From Corynebacterium casei LMG S-19264 (lineage in GTDB: Bacteria > Actinomycetota > Actinomycetes > Mycobacteriales > Mycobacteriaceae), in contig NZ_CP004350.1 in the NCBI RefSeq assembly GCF_000550785.1, forward strand, positions 2,026,009 to 2,090,008: a DNA stretch of 64,000 bases, in the 5' to 3' direction. The notes beneath the pieces were generated by a model, which searched no databases, was not told where the DNA came from, and saw only the letters and a list, made by a program, of their open reading frames with translations. Each line of letters opens with the position of its first letter. The first letter of the stretch is position 1. The position numbers and the translations under genes were made by a program. Shown here in pieces: positions 54,410-63,479 of this stretch.

Positions 54410-55063
54410 GAAACTAAAGATAGTGAAGATGACTCCCTCCTAGGCAGTGACCTTGGGTTAAGGGAGCAAAAGCGCATAGCAACCAAGCATCGCATCGAAG
54501 ATGCTGCGACGCGTTTGGTTGATGAATCGAGCTTTGATGCAGTAACGATTGAACAGATTTGTGAAGCCGCCGGGATTTCCCGTCGCACCTTTTTTAATTA
54601 CTTCAGCGCCAAAGAAGGCGCTGTTATTGGAGCAACCTCGGAACCGTTGACTGCCGAACAGCGCGAGGATTTCTTGGACGCTGATGGCAGTAACATCCTC
54701 CACCTGATGGTTAAGCACATTGAGCAACACCTGAATGCGTCCCACCAGGATGAGGTTATTCACGAACGCCGTCAACGGATCTTTGCACATCCAGACGTAG
54801 CGGTACGCGCAATGGCTTTCCGTAAGGAACGCTCCCAAGAGACTATGGAGCTCATTACCCAGCGCCTCACGGAGCATCCTGAGGAACAGCTCAACCCAGA
54901 GTTGGACCCGGGAACTGAGGCGATGCTGCTAAGTGGGTTCGTCCGCGAAGCAACGTGGATGGCAATGTCACGGCCGGACCGTGACTGCACATTGCCGATG
55001 ATTGACCGCATTTATCGGTCGATGGAATTGATAAAGAATTACACGAAAGGACTGGAATGGTAG
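54404..55063 (+). CDS. TetR-family transcriptional regulator
   Basis: 219 residues from ATG 54404 (an alternative ATG at 54392 adds four). The HTH is TKHRIEDAATRLVDESSFDAVTIEQICEAAGISRRTFFNYFSAKEG. The ligand domain is helical, with VHPDVAVRAMAFRKERSQETMELI. It overlaps the drug-efflux gene by 7 bp and lies behind two matching palindromes, so it most likely represses its own operon and is released by a compound that the efflux pump exports. The ligand is unknown. Confidence 0.9.
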   Translation: MQETKDSEDDSLLGSDLGLREQKRIATKHRIEDAATRLVDESSFDAVTIEQICEAAGISRRTFFNYFSAKEGAVIGATSEPLTAEQREDFLDADGSNILHLMVKHIEQHLNASHQDEVIHERRQRIFAHPDVAVRAMAFRKERSQETMELITQRLTEHPEEQLNPELDPGTEAMLLSGFVREATWMAMSRPDRDCTLPMIDRIYRSMELIKNYTKGLEW

Positions 55064-56706
55064 CTAACAACTCCACCCCAAGCACGGGCGACCAAGCCAG
55101 TGCTGCCGCTGTGGAAGAACTCCCAGTGGTAAACGCTGAAATGGCTACGCCTTCGGCAACTGACCCTAACCGCGGCAAGAAGACCGCGGATAATGTTGGC
55201 ATTGTTTTCGCTGCGCTGATGCTGACAATGTTGATGAGCTCTTTGGGGCAGATGATCTTTGGCTCTGCGCTACCAACGATTGTTGGTGAGCTCGGTGGCG
55301 TTGACCAGATGAGCTGGGTTATCTCAGCCTTCATGGTGACTATGACCATCGCAATGCCACTGGCTGGCCAGTTGGGTGACCGCATGGGCCGCAAGTGGGT
55401 CTACATCACCGGTATCGCCATCTTTGTTATCGGTTCTGCCATTGGCGGTTTCGCCAGCGGCATGGGCGTACTGATTACCGGCCGCGCTATTCAAGGCTTC
55501 GGCGCCGGCATCATGATGATTTCTTCCCAGTCGATTGTGGCTGAGGTTGTTTCCGCACGTGAGCGCGGCAAGTTTATGGGTATCATGGGCGGCGTTTTCG
55601 GTGTCTCCTCCGTTCTGGGCCCAGTCCTCGGCGGCTGGTTCACCGATGGTCCTGGCTGGCGCTGGGGCCTGTGGATCAACATTCCACTGGGCCTGTTGGC
55701 AATCATCGTTTGTATCTTCGTGCTGAAGCTGCGCGTCGGTGAGCAGGGTTTCAAGGGCTTTGACTGGATGGGCTTTGCTGCAATGGCAATCACCACCAGC
55801 ACCCTGATTCTGCTGACCACCTGGGGCGGCAGTGAGTATGAGTGGACTTCCCCAACTATCTTGTCGATGGCGGCAGTGGTCATCGTCGGTATCCTGCTGA
55901 CGGTGTTCATCGAGTCCCGCGCAGCACAGCCGCTGATTCCAGTCCAGCTGTTCAAGAACCGCAACATGGTCTTGACCACCATCGCCGGCACCGTTCTGGG
56001 CCTGGCCATGATGGGCGTGCTCGGCTACATGCCCACCTACCTGCAGATGGTGCACACACTGACACCAACTGAGGCTGGTCTAATGATGATCCCAATGATG
56101 GTCGGCATGATCGGTGTCTCCACCGGCGTCGGTTTCATCATCGCAAAGTCCGGTAACTACAAGGTTTACCCAATCGTCGGTCTGGCAATCACCGCGTTTG
56201 CATTGTGGTGGATGTCCCAGATGACCGTGGATACCTCCTTGACCGGAATTGGCGTCCGCTTCTTCGTCTTCGGCGTGGGCTTGGGCTTTGTCATGCAGGT
56301 TCTGGTACTTATTGTCCAGAACTCCTTCCCAATCGCCCAGGTCGGTACGGCTACCGCAGCAAACAACTTCTTCCGCCAGATTGGTTCCGCGTTGGGTGCT
56401 TCCATCGTCGGTTCCATGTTCATCCACAACATGCAGGATGAAATGTCCGTGCGTTTGCCTGACGCTATTGCATCCTTGGGCAAGGAAGGCGCTGAGCTCG
56501 CACAGCAGTTCTCCGGTGCAGATGCTGCTAACTCCTTGACGCCGCATGCAGTCGCAGAGCTTCCCGATGCCGTCCGGGACGCCATCCTCAACTCCTACAA
56601 CGACGGCCTGACCCCAGTCATTGGCATGATGGTTCCACTCGCGGTCATCGCAATGCTCGTGCTGTTCCCACTGCGCCAGGAGCGCCTGAAGGAGACCATC
56701 GAATAG
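55057..56706 (+). CDS. MFS drug efflux transporter, DHA2 (14-helix) family
   Basis: 549 residues. A short polar N-terminus precedes 14 predicted helices. Family motifs include ISAFMVTMTIAMPLAGQLGDRMGRKWVYI (motif A region), GRAIQGFGAGIMMISSQSIVAEVVSARERGKFMGIMGGVFGVSSVLGPVLGGWFTD (motif C, GPVLGG) and WRWGLWINIPLGLLA. DHA2 pumps export cationic drugs and dyes using the proton gradient. ATG 55057 overlaps the TetR gene, giving a coupled two-gene operon. Confidence 0.92.
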   Translation: MVANNSTPSTGDQASAAAVEELPVVNAEMATPSATDPNRGKKTADNVGIVFAALMLTMLMSSLGQMIFGSALPTIVGELGGVDQMSWVISAFMVTMTIAMPLAGQLGDRMGRKWVYITGIAIFVIGSAIGGFASGMGVLITGRAIQGFGAGIMMISSQSIVAEVVSARERGKFMGIMGGVFGVSSVLGPVLGGWFTDGPGWRWGLWINIPLGLLAIIVCIFVLKLRVGEQGFKGFDWMGFAAMAITTSTLILLTTWGGSEYEWTSPTILSMAAVVIVGILLTVFIESRAAQPLIPVQLFKNRNMVLTTIAGTVLGLAMMGVLGYMPTYLQMVHTLTPTEAGLMMIPMMVGMIGVSTGVGFIIAKSGNYKVYPIVGLAITAFALWWMSQMTVDTSLTGIGVRFFVFGVGLGFVMQVLVLIVQNSFPIAQVGTATAANNFFRQIGSALGASIVGSMFIHNMQDEMSVRLPDAIASLGKEGAELAQQFSGADAANSLTPHAVAELPDAVRDAILNSYNDGLTPVIGMMVPLAVIAMLVLFPLRQERLKETIE

Positions 56707-56731
56707 GAAAATCGCGTTCGCGATTTTCCTG
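56705..56731 (+). terminator. Hairpin directly after the DHA2 gene
   Basis: AGGAAAATCGCG and CGCGATTTTCCT form a 12-bp stem with a two-base loop over the stop codon region of the efflux gene. Confidence 0.65.
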
Positions 56732-56765
56732 GGTAGAACGACACGATATTTCCCGGGACGCAAAG

Positions 56766-56811
56766 AAGCGCCCTGCAAGAACTGATGAACTCAGATTCTT
56801 GCAGGGCGCTT
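56766..56811. terminator. Bidirectional terminator
   Basis: AAGCGCCCTGCAAGAA (56766-56781) and TTCTTGCAGGGCGCTT (56796-56811) form a 16-bp perfect stem followed by a T-rich stretch, between the converging DHA2 and GNAT genes. Confidence 0.85.
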
Positions 56812-56836
56812 AGCATTTTATTCGTGGTTGGTTTCC

Positions 56837-57433
56837 TTAGGTGGTCACTGGCTTTACTGCTTTGATTCGCTCAGAAGCGGTCTTCTCAAACTCTTCCTCG
56901 GCGGCGACTTTCTCAGGCTTTGGCAAAAGCTTTTGGTAAACATCGGTATCGCGCCATTCGCCGGCGCGCTCACCGTAGGTCATCTTGGCCAGGTGCTTGT
57001 AGGTGCCAACCTTTTCAAAGCCGCGAGAAGCGTGCAGCTTGGCTGAACCGTCATTCTCCGGGAAAATCCACGAGTGAATTGCCCACATGCCCTTTTCTTG
57101 GCACACCTCAATGAACTTGTCCAGCAAGCCACCGGCAATGCCACGACCCTGGGCCTGTGGGTCGATGTAGATGGAATCCTCTACAACGCCGGCCAGCACC
57201 TCGCGCTGTGAGATGTGAGCACCGGAAACCCAGCCGATAACTTTAGAATCGTCATTTTCTTCCACCGCGACGTACACGGTGTCCAAAATCTTGCCGTCGT
57301 TGAACTCATCAAGCGTTAGGGGGCGGTGCTCATAGGACGCATTACCCGTGATGAGTCCCTGCTCGTAGATGTCTTGTACTTGCGGGTAATCCTCCGCGCG
57401 GAAAGGGCGGATCGCAAAGCTTCGCTTGGTCAT
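56837..57433 (-). CDS. GNAT acetyltransferase, phosphinothricin-acetyltransferase-like
   Basis: 198 residues. It starts with FAIRPFRAEDYPQVQDIYEQGLITGNASYEHRPLTLDEF, typical of the pat/bar group. The acetyl-CoA site is SIYIDPQAQGRGIAGGLLDKFIEVCQEKGMWAIHSWIFPENDGSAKLHASRGFEKVG, with the R/Q-x-x-G-R/I-G/A pattern QGRGIAGG. It may acetylate toxic amines or methionine analogues such as methionine sulfoximine. The C-terminal 35 residues are an added charged tail. Confidence 0.85.
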   Translation of the reverse strand: MTKRSFAIRPFRAEDYPQVQDIYEQGLITGNASYEHRPLTLDEFNDGKILDTVYVAVEENDDSKVIGWVSGAHISQREVLAGVVEDSIYIDPQAQGRGIAGGLLDKFIEVCQEKGMWAIHSWIFPENDGSAKLHASRGFEKVGTYKHLAKMTYGERAGEWRDTDVYQKLLPKPEKVAAEEEFEKTASERIKAVKPVTT

Positions 57434-57514
57434 CCTTTCATTATCCGCAGGGTAGGTTGATCATGCCATCTATGGCCTTTCTTTTCGATTAATTTCACAG
57501 GTAGCACCTCCCCG

Positions 57515-58918
57515 CTAGTTGTCACATTCAAGCAAATTTGTGACTAATTGGGCAATCTGGGAACGCTCGGAGCGCTGCAAGGTGATGTGCGCAAACAAGC
57601 TGTGGCCTTTCAGCTTTTCGATAACCGCCTGCACCCCATCGTGCCTGCCAACCCGCAGGTTATCGCGCTGCGCGACGTCATGCGTCAACACAACGCGGGA
57701 GCCGCGCCCCAGGCGCGAGAGCACGGTGAGCAGCACGTTGCGCTCCAAAGACTGCGCTTCATCCACGATGACGAAGCTGTCATGCAACGAGCGACCACGG
57801 ATGTGCGTCAGGGGTAGAACCTCCAGCAGGCCACGGTCGTGGATTTCTTCGATGACGTTGTCAGAAACCAGACCTTCGAGGGTATCGTAGACTGCCTGTG
57901 CCCAGGGGTTCATCTTCTCGGATTCGGAGCCCGGCAGGTAGCCCAAGGACTGCCCACCGACGGCGTACATCGGGCGAAAGACCACAATCTTGCGGTGTTC
58001 TTGACGCTCCAGGACTGCCTCGAGTCCGGCGCACAGCGCCATGGCGGATTTACCAGTACCGGCGCGGCCACCGATGGAGACAATGCCCACCGAAGGATCC
58101 GATAGGACATCGAGAGCAATGCGCTGCTCAGCCGAACGGCCCTGCAGCCCGAAGGCGTTGATGTCGCCGCGGACTAGCTTGACGGAACCATCGGCAAGCA
58201 CGCGGCCCAACGCGGACTGCTGGTTCGCCTGCAAAGTCACGCCACAGTGCACAGGCAAGTTGCCGGCGGGGGTGCCTTCATCGGTCAGTACATCATCGAT
58301 AACGACTTCCCCATCGCTAAACAAATCATTGATGACTCCCGGCGCCACGTGCACGTTCGCCATGCCCGTGTAGCCCGTGAGCACGACGTCCTGCGCGTGG
58401 TATTCATCCGCTTCCAAGCCAACAGCACCAGCTTTGACGCGCAGCGGCACGTCCTTGGTCACCAGCACGGTGTCGTGGCCCTCATGAGCCAGGTTCAGCG
58501 CACACGCGAGGATGCGGTGATCGCCTTCGGTTCCGCGAAACGCCAGCGGCAACAAAGACTGATCCTGGTGGTTAAGCTCCACGTGCAGCGTGCCGCCGTG
58601 CTCATTCGCGGACACTGGCTGGTCCAGATGACCGTGCTGCGCGCGCAGGCCCTCTAAATGACGAAGAGCTTGGCGGGCGAACCAACCAAGCTCCGGGTGA
58701 TGACGTTTTCCTTCCAGCTCTGAAATAACCACGACCGGCAAAACCACATCGTGTTCTGCGAACTTCTTCAACGCCCACGGGTCAGAGAGCAATACGGAAG
58801 TGTCGAGAACATAAGTTTTGGTCTTCGGCTTGGATTCCAGGTGTGCGACTGCATCAAATGAATGTGCGTCTTGCGCTGGGCTGTGCGGTGAACAGGTTCT
58901 GACGTTTGAATCAAACAT
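57515..58918 (-). CDS. phoH2: PhoH2-type protein (PIN domain fused to PhoH ATPase)
   Basis: 467 residues. The PIN RNase domain is [46 protein letters not shown], with acidic active-site residues, and RILACALNL and [15 protein letters not shown]. The PhoH helicase-like part has Walker [23 protein letters not shown] and Walker [26 protein letters not shown]. PhoH2 proteins unwind and cut RNA and in mycobacteria pair with an antitoxin gene phoAT, which was not found upstream here. Confidence 0.93.
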   Translation of the reverse strand: MFDSNVRTCSPHSPAQDAHSFDAVAHLESKPKTKTYVLDTSVLLSDPWALKKFAEHDVVLPVVVISELEGKRHHPELGWFARQALRHLEGLRAQHGHLDQPVSANEHGGTLHVELNHQDQSLLPLAFRGTEGDHRILACALNLAHEGHDTVLVTKDVPLRVKAGAVGLEADEYHAQDVVLTGYTGMANVHVAPGVINDLFSDGEVVIDDVLTDEGTPAGNLPVHCGVTLQANQQSALGRVLADGSVKLVRGDINAFGLQGRSAEQRIALDVLSDPSVGIVSIGGRAGTGKSAMALCAGLEAVLERQEHRKIVVFRPMYAVGGQSLGYLPGSESEKMNPWAQAVYDTLEGLVSDNVIEEIHDRGLLEVLPLTHIRGRSLHDSFVIVDEAQSLERNVLLTVLSRLGRGSRVVLTHDVAQRDNLRVGRHDGVQAVIEKLKGHSLFAHITLQRSERSQIAQLVTNLLECDN

Positions 58919-59098
58919 GCCTGCAGGGTTCTCCCTTGTCGCTTGGCGGTTACGGCAAATACCTCCGCTCGTAGAACCTAGGTTCTCAAAATCCCTTTCT
59001 GTAGGTCCCTGAGCTTCTCCGGTTAGTGCCCACCATAAGCAAGTGAGATTAAAATTACACGGTTGAAAGATGAACTCTGGGTAAATCGTTGCCCCGAA

Positions 59099-59818
59099 CT
59101 AGCCGCGGCGTCCTCTGCGCTGGTGAGAGCCCCGCGCAGAAGATTTCTTTGGCGAACTACTCTTCTTTGCGCCGCCGGTTGCCTCGCTTCGGCGGGCTTG
59201 CTTTGCCTTCGCTTTCTCGCGCGAGGTCTTTTTCGGCGCTTCATGCCGCGAGGAGTTCAGGGTTCGGCCCTTGGCAATGCCGACGAAGTCCTGGATGGCT
59301 TCAGAATCATTGTCCTTGAGCCACACCAGCGCGATTTCGGTCTGCGGCACGGACGGGTCTTTTAAGCCCAGCGGAACCACTTGCTTTTTGGACAGCACCT
59401 TCAGCAAAGGACGCGGCGCAATGACAATGCCGACGTTCGCGGCAACTACCTGCAGGCCCTCGCGGATGGCGTCGATGTCCAAGGATGCATCGTCAGCAAT
59501 GCGGTAATTAACGTGCTCATCGGCGACATCGCGCGGGTCAACGGTCTCTTTCATCTCCGCGAAGACGGAGTCTTTCGGCACCGCAATGCCGCGTTCTTCG
59601 GCGTATAGGCGCACGATATGGACAGTGTCTTCGCTCAGACGCTTGTCGACTCCCCCTAAAGGCAGCCTGGCCAGAGCCACATCGGCGCCGCCAGCCAAGA
59701 GCACAGCGATTGTGTCATCGGCGTCGAGGGTCTCCAAAACCCCGTGTGCTGTGGCGCGGCGGAAACGCGCGAACCACTTTCCTGGTTCGGTGCCGGTAGC
59801 AAACGTCAATCGCAACAT
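59099..59818 (-). CDS. LysR-type substrate-binding domain protein without HTH
   Basis: 239 residues. The whole N-terminal 180 residues match the effector-binding domain of LysR regulators (LRLTFATGTEPGKWFARFRRATAHGVLETL..., LAGGADVALARLPLGGVDKRL, and NVGIVIAPRPLLKVLSKKQVVPLGLKDPSVPQTEIALVWL). There is no N-terminal winged helix; the protein begins directly at the effector fold. The C-terminal 55 residues are Lys/Arg/Ser-rich (KKTSREKAKAKQARRSE, KKSSSPKKSSARGSHQRRGRRG). It is divergent from the DUF5997 gene, whose start is 59 bp away. I suggest that the two form a split regulator. Confidence 0.85.
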   Translation of the reverse strand: MLRLTFATGTEPGKWFARFRRATAHGVLETLDADDTIAVLLAGGADVALARLPLGGVDKRLSEDTVHIVRLYAEERGIAVPKDSVFAEMKETVDPRDVADEHVNYRIADDASLDIDAIREGLQVVAANVGIVIAPRPLLKVLSKKQVVPLGLKDPSVPQTEIALVWLKDNDSEAIQDFVGIAKGRTLNSSRHEAPKKTSREKAKAKQARRSEATGGAKKSSSPKKSSARGSHQRRGRRG

Positions 59819-59877
59819 GGCAGCTAGCTTAATCGGGTATGTTTCCCACGGTCGAACTTGGTGCTACCGTAGGAAAC

Positions 59878-60432
59878 GTGACTGACAATAATATGCAACC
59901 ATCTGGTACCGCCATGCGCCCGCAGACCGCGGCGAAGAAGCTGGGCATTTACCTGCCGGCAGCGCCCCAGGAGTTCCAAGACGGGGCGATTACGCACGCT
60001 GAGCTGCGCGACCTGCACACGAACCCGCCGGAGTGGCTCGCTGAGCTGCGCCGCACCGGCCCTTACCCACGTCCGATTGTTGCGCAGAAGCTTGGCATTT
60101 CTGTAACTGCCTTGAAGAAGAACGACATGGACAAGCCGCTCAATGCTGCTGAAGTCAAGGAGCTGCTTGAGAACCAGCCGGATTGGCTGCGCGCGGCACG
60201 CACCGCTCACGCCGACTCCCGTGCTGAGAGTGCTGAAGGCTCTGAGGGCGACGTCGAATCCGCTGCTGCCAGCGGCGAGGTTGATACCTCGAAGCTGCCA
60301 GAAAACAAGGACTTCGTGGACGCCATCGAAGAATCTTTGGCAGAGGGCGAAGCTGCAGTCGGCGAGGCAACCCCAGCTGACGCTGAGGCTGAATCTGAGT
60401 CTGCGGACGCACCTGAAGAGGATGCTAAGTAG
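59878..60432 (+). CDS. DUF5997 protein with duplicated HTH-like unit
   Basis: 184 residues from GTG 59878. Two related units of about 42 residues are visible: residues about 18-59 (AAKKLGIYLPAAPQEF... AELRDLHTNPPEWLAELR) and about 68-109 (VAQKLGISVTALKKND... AEVKELLENQPDWLRAAR). The second has a helix-turn-helix look (QKLGISVTALKKN). The C-terminal 75 residues are acidic and probably disordered. DNA binding is inference. It is divergent from the LysR-effector-like gene. A terminator follows. Confidence 0.82.
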   Translation: MTDNNMQPSGTAMRPQTAAKKLGIYLPAAPQEFQDGAITHAELRDLHTNPPEWLAELRRTGPYPRPIVAQKLGISVTALKKNDMDKPLNAAEVKELLENQPDWLRAARTAHADSRAESAEGSEGDVESAAASGEVDTSKLPENKDFVDAIEESLAEGEAAVGEATPADAEAESESADAPEEDAK

Positions 60433-60462
60433 AACTTCGTAGTTCTCTTTAGCGAATAGCGA

Positions 60463-60503
60463 AAGTGGGCGGGTTCTGGATTTTCCCCAGGACCCGCCCA
60501 CTT
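60463..60503. terminator. Bidirectional terminator
   Basis: AAGTGGGCGGGT (60463-60474) and ACCCGCCCACTT (60492-60503) make a 12-bp perfect stem, followed by GCTTTG, between the DUF5997 gene and glyA. Confidence 0.8.
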
Positions 60504-60539
60504 GCTTTGTGGTGCTTGGTTAGCTCTTTTTAGAAGGGC

Positions 60540-61841
60540 TTAGACCAGCTTCCAGTCTTCCAGACCTTCGTACAGTGGGAACTGCTCAGCGAGCTTGTCC
60601 ACGCGTGCGCGAAGTGCCTGGGTGTCGGTATTCTTGCCATCGATAAGAGCCGAAGCAATGATGTCTGCAACCTCGGCGAATGCTGCTGCATCCAGGCCGC
60701 GGGTTGCCAGTGCTGCGGTACCAATGCGCAAGCCGGAGGTAACCATCGGTGGACGTGGGTCATTTGGAACCGCGTTACGGTTCACGGTGATGCCAACCTC
60801 GTGCAGGAGGTCCTCTGCCTGCTGGCCGTCCATCTCAGAGTTGCGCAGGTCAACCAGAACCAGGTGCACGTCGGTGCCACCGGTCAGCACATCAATGCCA
60901 GCTGCCTTAGCTTCTGGGGCAACAAGACGCTCAGCCAGAATCTTTGCACCTTCCAGGGTGCGTTCCTGACGCTCACGGAATTCTGCAGAAGCAGCAATCT
61001 TCATGGAGATAGCCTTCGCAGCAACAACGTGCATCAAAGGACCACCCTGCTGGCCCGGGAAGACTGCAGAGTTCAGCTTCTTGGCGTAGTCCTGCTTCGC
61101 CAAAATCATGCCGGAGCGTGGGCCGCCCAGGGTCTTGTGAACGGTGGTGGAGACAACGTCAGAGTGTGGAACTGGGGTCGGGTACAGCTCAGCTGCAACC
61201 AGACCAGCGAAGTGAGCCATGTCGGTCCACAGGTAGGCGCCAACCTCATCCGCGATGGAACGGTATGCTTCAAAATCCAGGGTGCGTGGGTATGCGGACC
61301 AGCCAGCGATGATGACCTGTGGCTTTTCAGCAATAGCCTGCTCACGCAGCTTGTCCATGTCAATGCGGTTGGTCTGCTCATCAACTTCGTAGGCAGCTAC
61401 TTCGTACAGTTTGCCGGAGAAGTTCAGCTTCATGCCGTGGGTCAGGTGACCGCCGTGTGCCAAAGACAGGCCCAGAATCTTGTCGCCTGGGTTGATCAGT
61501 GACGCCAGAACCGCTGCATTAGCCTGCGCACCGGAGTGCGGCTGAACGTTAGCGAATTCTGCACCGAACAGGGACTTTGCACGGTCGCGTGCCAGATCCT
61601 CAACAATATCGACGTGCTCGCAGCCACCGTAGTAGCGGCGGCCAGGGTAGCCCTCAGCGTACTTGTTGGTCAGTACCGAACCCTGAGCCTGCAAGACCGC
61701 GCGAGGAACAAAGTTCTCCGAAGCAATCATTTCCAGAGTGTCGCGCTGACGAGCAATCTCGCCGCCGATGGCTGCGAAAACCTCTGGGTCAAGGTCGCGC
61801 ATTTCCTGGTAACGCGCATCGGAAGAATTCTGAGAAGTCAT
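60540..61841 (-). CDS. glyA: Serine hydroxymethyltransferase
   Basis: 433 residues from ATG 61841; the frame is open to 61976 but without support. The family text is [78 protein letters not shown] and the PLP lysine in [19 protein letters not shown]. It converts serine and tetrahydrofolate to glycine and methylene-THF. It lies divergent from coaA. Confidence 0.97.
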   Translation of the reverse strand: MTSQNSSDARYQEMRDLDPEVFAAIGGEIARQRDTLEMIASENFVPRAVLQAQGSVLTNKYAEGYPGRRYYGGCEHVDIVEDLARDRAKSLFGAEFANVQPHSGAQANAAVLASLINPGDKILGLSLAHGGHLTHGMKLNFSGKLYEVAAYEVDEQTNRIDMDKLREQAIAEKPQVIIAGWSAYPRTLDFEAYRSIADEVGAYLWTDMAHFAGLVAAELYPTPVPHSDVVSTTVHKTLGGPRSGMILAKQDYAKKLNSAVFPGQQGGPLMHVVAAKAISMKIAASAEFRERQERTLEGAKILAERLVAPEAKAAGIDVLTGGTDVHLVLVDLRNSEMDGQQAEDLLHEVGITVNRNAVPNDPRPPMVTSGLRIGTAALATRGLDAAAFAEVADIIASALIDGKNTDTQALRARVDKLAEQFPLYEGLEDWKLV

Positions 61842-61999
61842 ATGAGACGTAAATTCCCTTCGTCGAAGTGGGGATGAAGCAATACACACCACATGATAGC
61901 CAAGGTTGCCTAAGATGCGGGTACTTTCACCCCTTAAAATACACATGGCTGTGTCAAAGGCCATGGTGAATTTCATCGCGGTCTATAAGTAGTGACACA

Positions 62000-62935
62000 A
62001 TGGAGCACATGGCGCGGAACCCCGATTTGAGCCCCTACCTCGATTTCGACCGCGATACCTGGCGTGGACTGCGTAAATCCATGCCTCAGGTGTTGACGGA
62101 AGAAGAAGTTAAAAAGCTGGCTGGCCTTGGTGAGAACATCAACCTCGAAGAGGTCGCAGATGTCTATCTTCCGCTGTCCCGTCTCATCCATATGCAGGTT
62201 GCTGCACGGCAAGCTTTGACGGAAGCAACCGGGCAGTTCTTGGGCAATCCCCCAAGTCATGTGCCTTTTGTGATTGGCGTTGCGGGTTCGGTCGCTGTCG
62301 GTAAATCTACGACCGCGCGTTTGCTCCAGGTGCTGTTGGAGCGCTGGGACACGCACCCGAAGGTGGACCTGGTCACCACGGATGGTTTCCTCTACCCCAC
62401 TCGTATCCTGCAAGAACGTGGGTTGATGCCGCGTAAAGGTTTCCCGGAGTCTTATGACCGCCGCGCCCTGATGCGCTTTGTCACGGACGTGAAGTCCGGC
62501 AAAGAAGTCGTGCGGGCACCGATGTATTCGCACGTTTCCTATGACATTGTTCCGAATGAATTCCAGACGGTGCACCAGCCAGACATTCTGATTCTGGAGG
62601 GCCTGAACGTTTTGCAAACCGGCCCGACGTTGATGATTTCTGATCTATTCGACTTCTCCGTCTACGTGGACGCGCGCATTGAAACCATTGAAAATTGGTA
62701 CATCACCCGCTTCCTCGACCTGCGCCACACGGCATTCCGCGAGCCGGGAGCGCACTTCGCTGCTTACGCGAACATGAATGATGAGCAGGCATACAATCAG
62801 GCGCGTGAGATTTGGCAGTCCATTAACTTGCCCAACCTGGTGGAAAATATTCTACCCACCCGCGTGCGTGCTTCTTTGGTGCTGCGCAAGGGCGAAGACC
62901 ACAGCGTGGAGAAAGTTCGAATGCGCAAGATTTAG
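62000..62935 (+). CDS. coaA: Type I pantothenate kinase
   Basis: 311 residues (Met4 at 62009 is an alternative start). The P-loop is [17 protein letters not shown] (about 93-109), followed by [37 protein letters not shown] and [14 protein letters not shown], as in the prokaryotic CoaA family. It phosphorylates pantothenate as the first step of CoA synthesis. It is close to the convergent flavodoxin-like gene. Confidence 0.96.
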   Translation: MEHMARNPDLSPYLDFDRDTWRGLRKSMPQVLTEEEVKKLAGLGENINLEEVADVYLPLSRLIHMQVAARQALTEATGQFLGNPPSHVPFVIGVAGSVAVGKSTTARLLQVLLERWDTHPKVDLVTTDGFLYPTRILQERGLMPRKGFPESYDRRALMRFVTDVKSGKEVVRAPMYSHVSYDIVPNEFQTVHQPDILILEGLNVLQTGPTLMISDLFDFSVYVDARIETIENWYITRFLDLRHTAFREPGAHFAAYANMNDEQAYNQAREIWQSINLPNLVENILPTRVRASLVLRKGEDHSVEKVRMRKI

Positions 62936-62946
62936 GCGCGCAGGAT

Positions 62947-63468
62947 TTAAGCGTTGTCCTGTGCCCAGGCAATCACTGGGTCAAGCTCCGCCAGGTCCAC
63001 ACGGTCGATGTCGTGCTTATAGGCATCAATCATTGCTTGGTCATTTTCGCTGCGCAGGGAGCGCGGCTTGAGTTTAACGGCTTGGATGATGCCTTTCATC
63101 ACGGTTGCGTGCGCGGTGTCCAGCTCCGAGTAGTTCAACCGGCCGGGCAGGTAAAAGCGCGTGATGTCTTCCCCGACTTGGTTGACGAGGGCATCGTCTT
63201 TGCGGGCCTTTTCCACCAAAGTCATCCCCACCACGCACAAAGCAGCAGGACGTCCAGCTTTCCACGCGGCGATGGCGGCCTCAATACCAGGTACACGCGG
63301 GCCGTGGATATAGGAAAAGACCACAACTGGCCCTTGTTCGGCTGCGAGTTCGGGTCGCAGTGCACGCATGTCATCCCAGGTGCTCGCGGTGGCATCGAAA
63401 AGCTGCGCAAAAGCGTCTGCGTACTGCTTGCTCGAGCCGTAGTGGGATTGATACAGAACCTGAACCAT
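62947..63468 (-). CDS. Flavodoxin-domain protein (protoporphyrinogen-oxidase-like)
   Basis: 173 residues. It starts VQVLYQSHYGSSKQYADAFAQLFDATASTWDDM, the phosphate-binding loop of a flavodoxin fold, then VVVFSYIHGPRVPGIEAAIAAWKAGRPAALCVVGMTL. It resembles HemG-like flavodoxins but could be any FMN-dependent reductase. It lies 11 bp downstream of the uppS gene on the same strand. Confidence 0.83.
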   Translation of the reverse strand: MVQVLYQSHYGSSKQYADAFAQLFDATASTWDDMRALRPELAAEQGPVVVFSYIHGPRVPGIEAAIAAWKAGRPAALCVVGMTLVEKARKDDALVNQVGEDITRFYLPGRLNYSELDTAHATVMKGIIQAVKLKPRSLRSENDQAMIDAYKHDIDRVDLAELDPVIAWAQDNA

Positions 63469-63479
63469 TTAAAGTGCTC

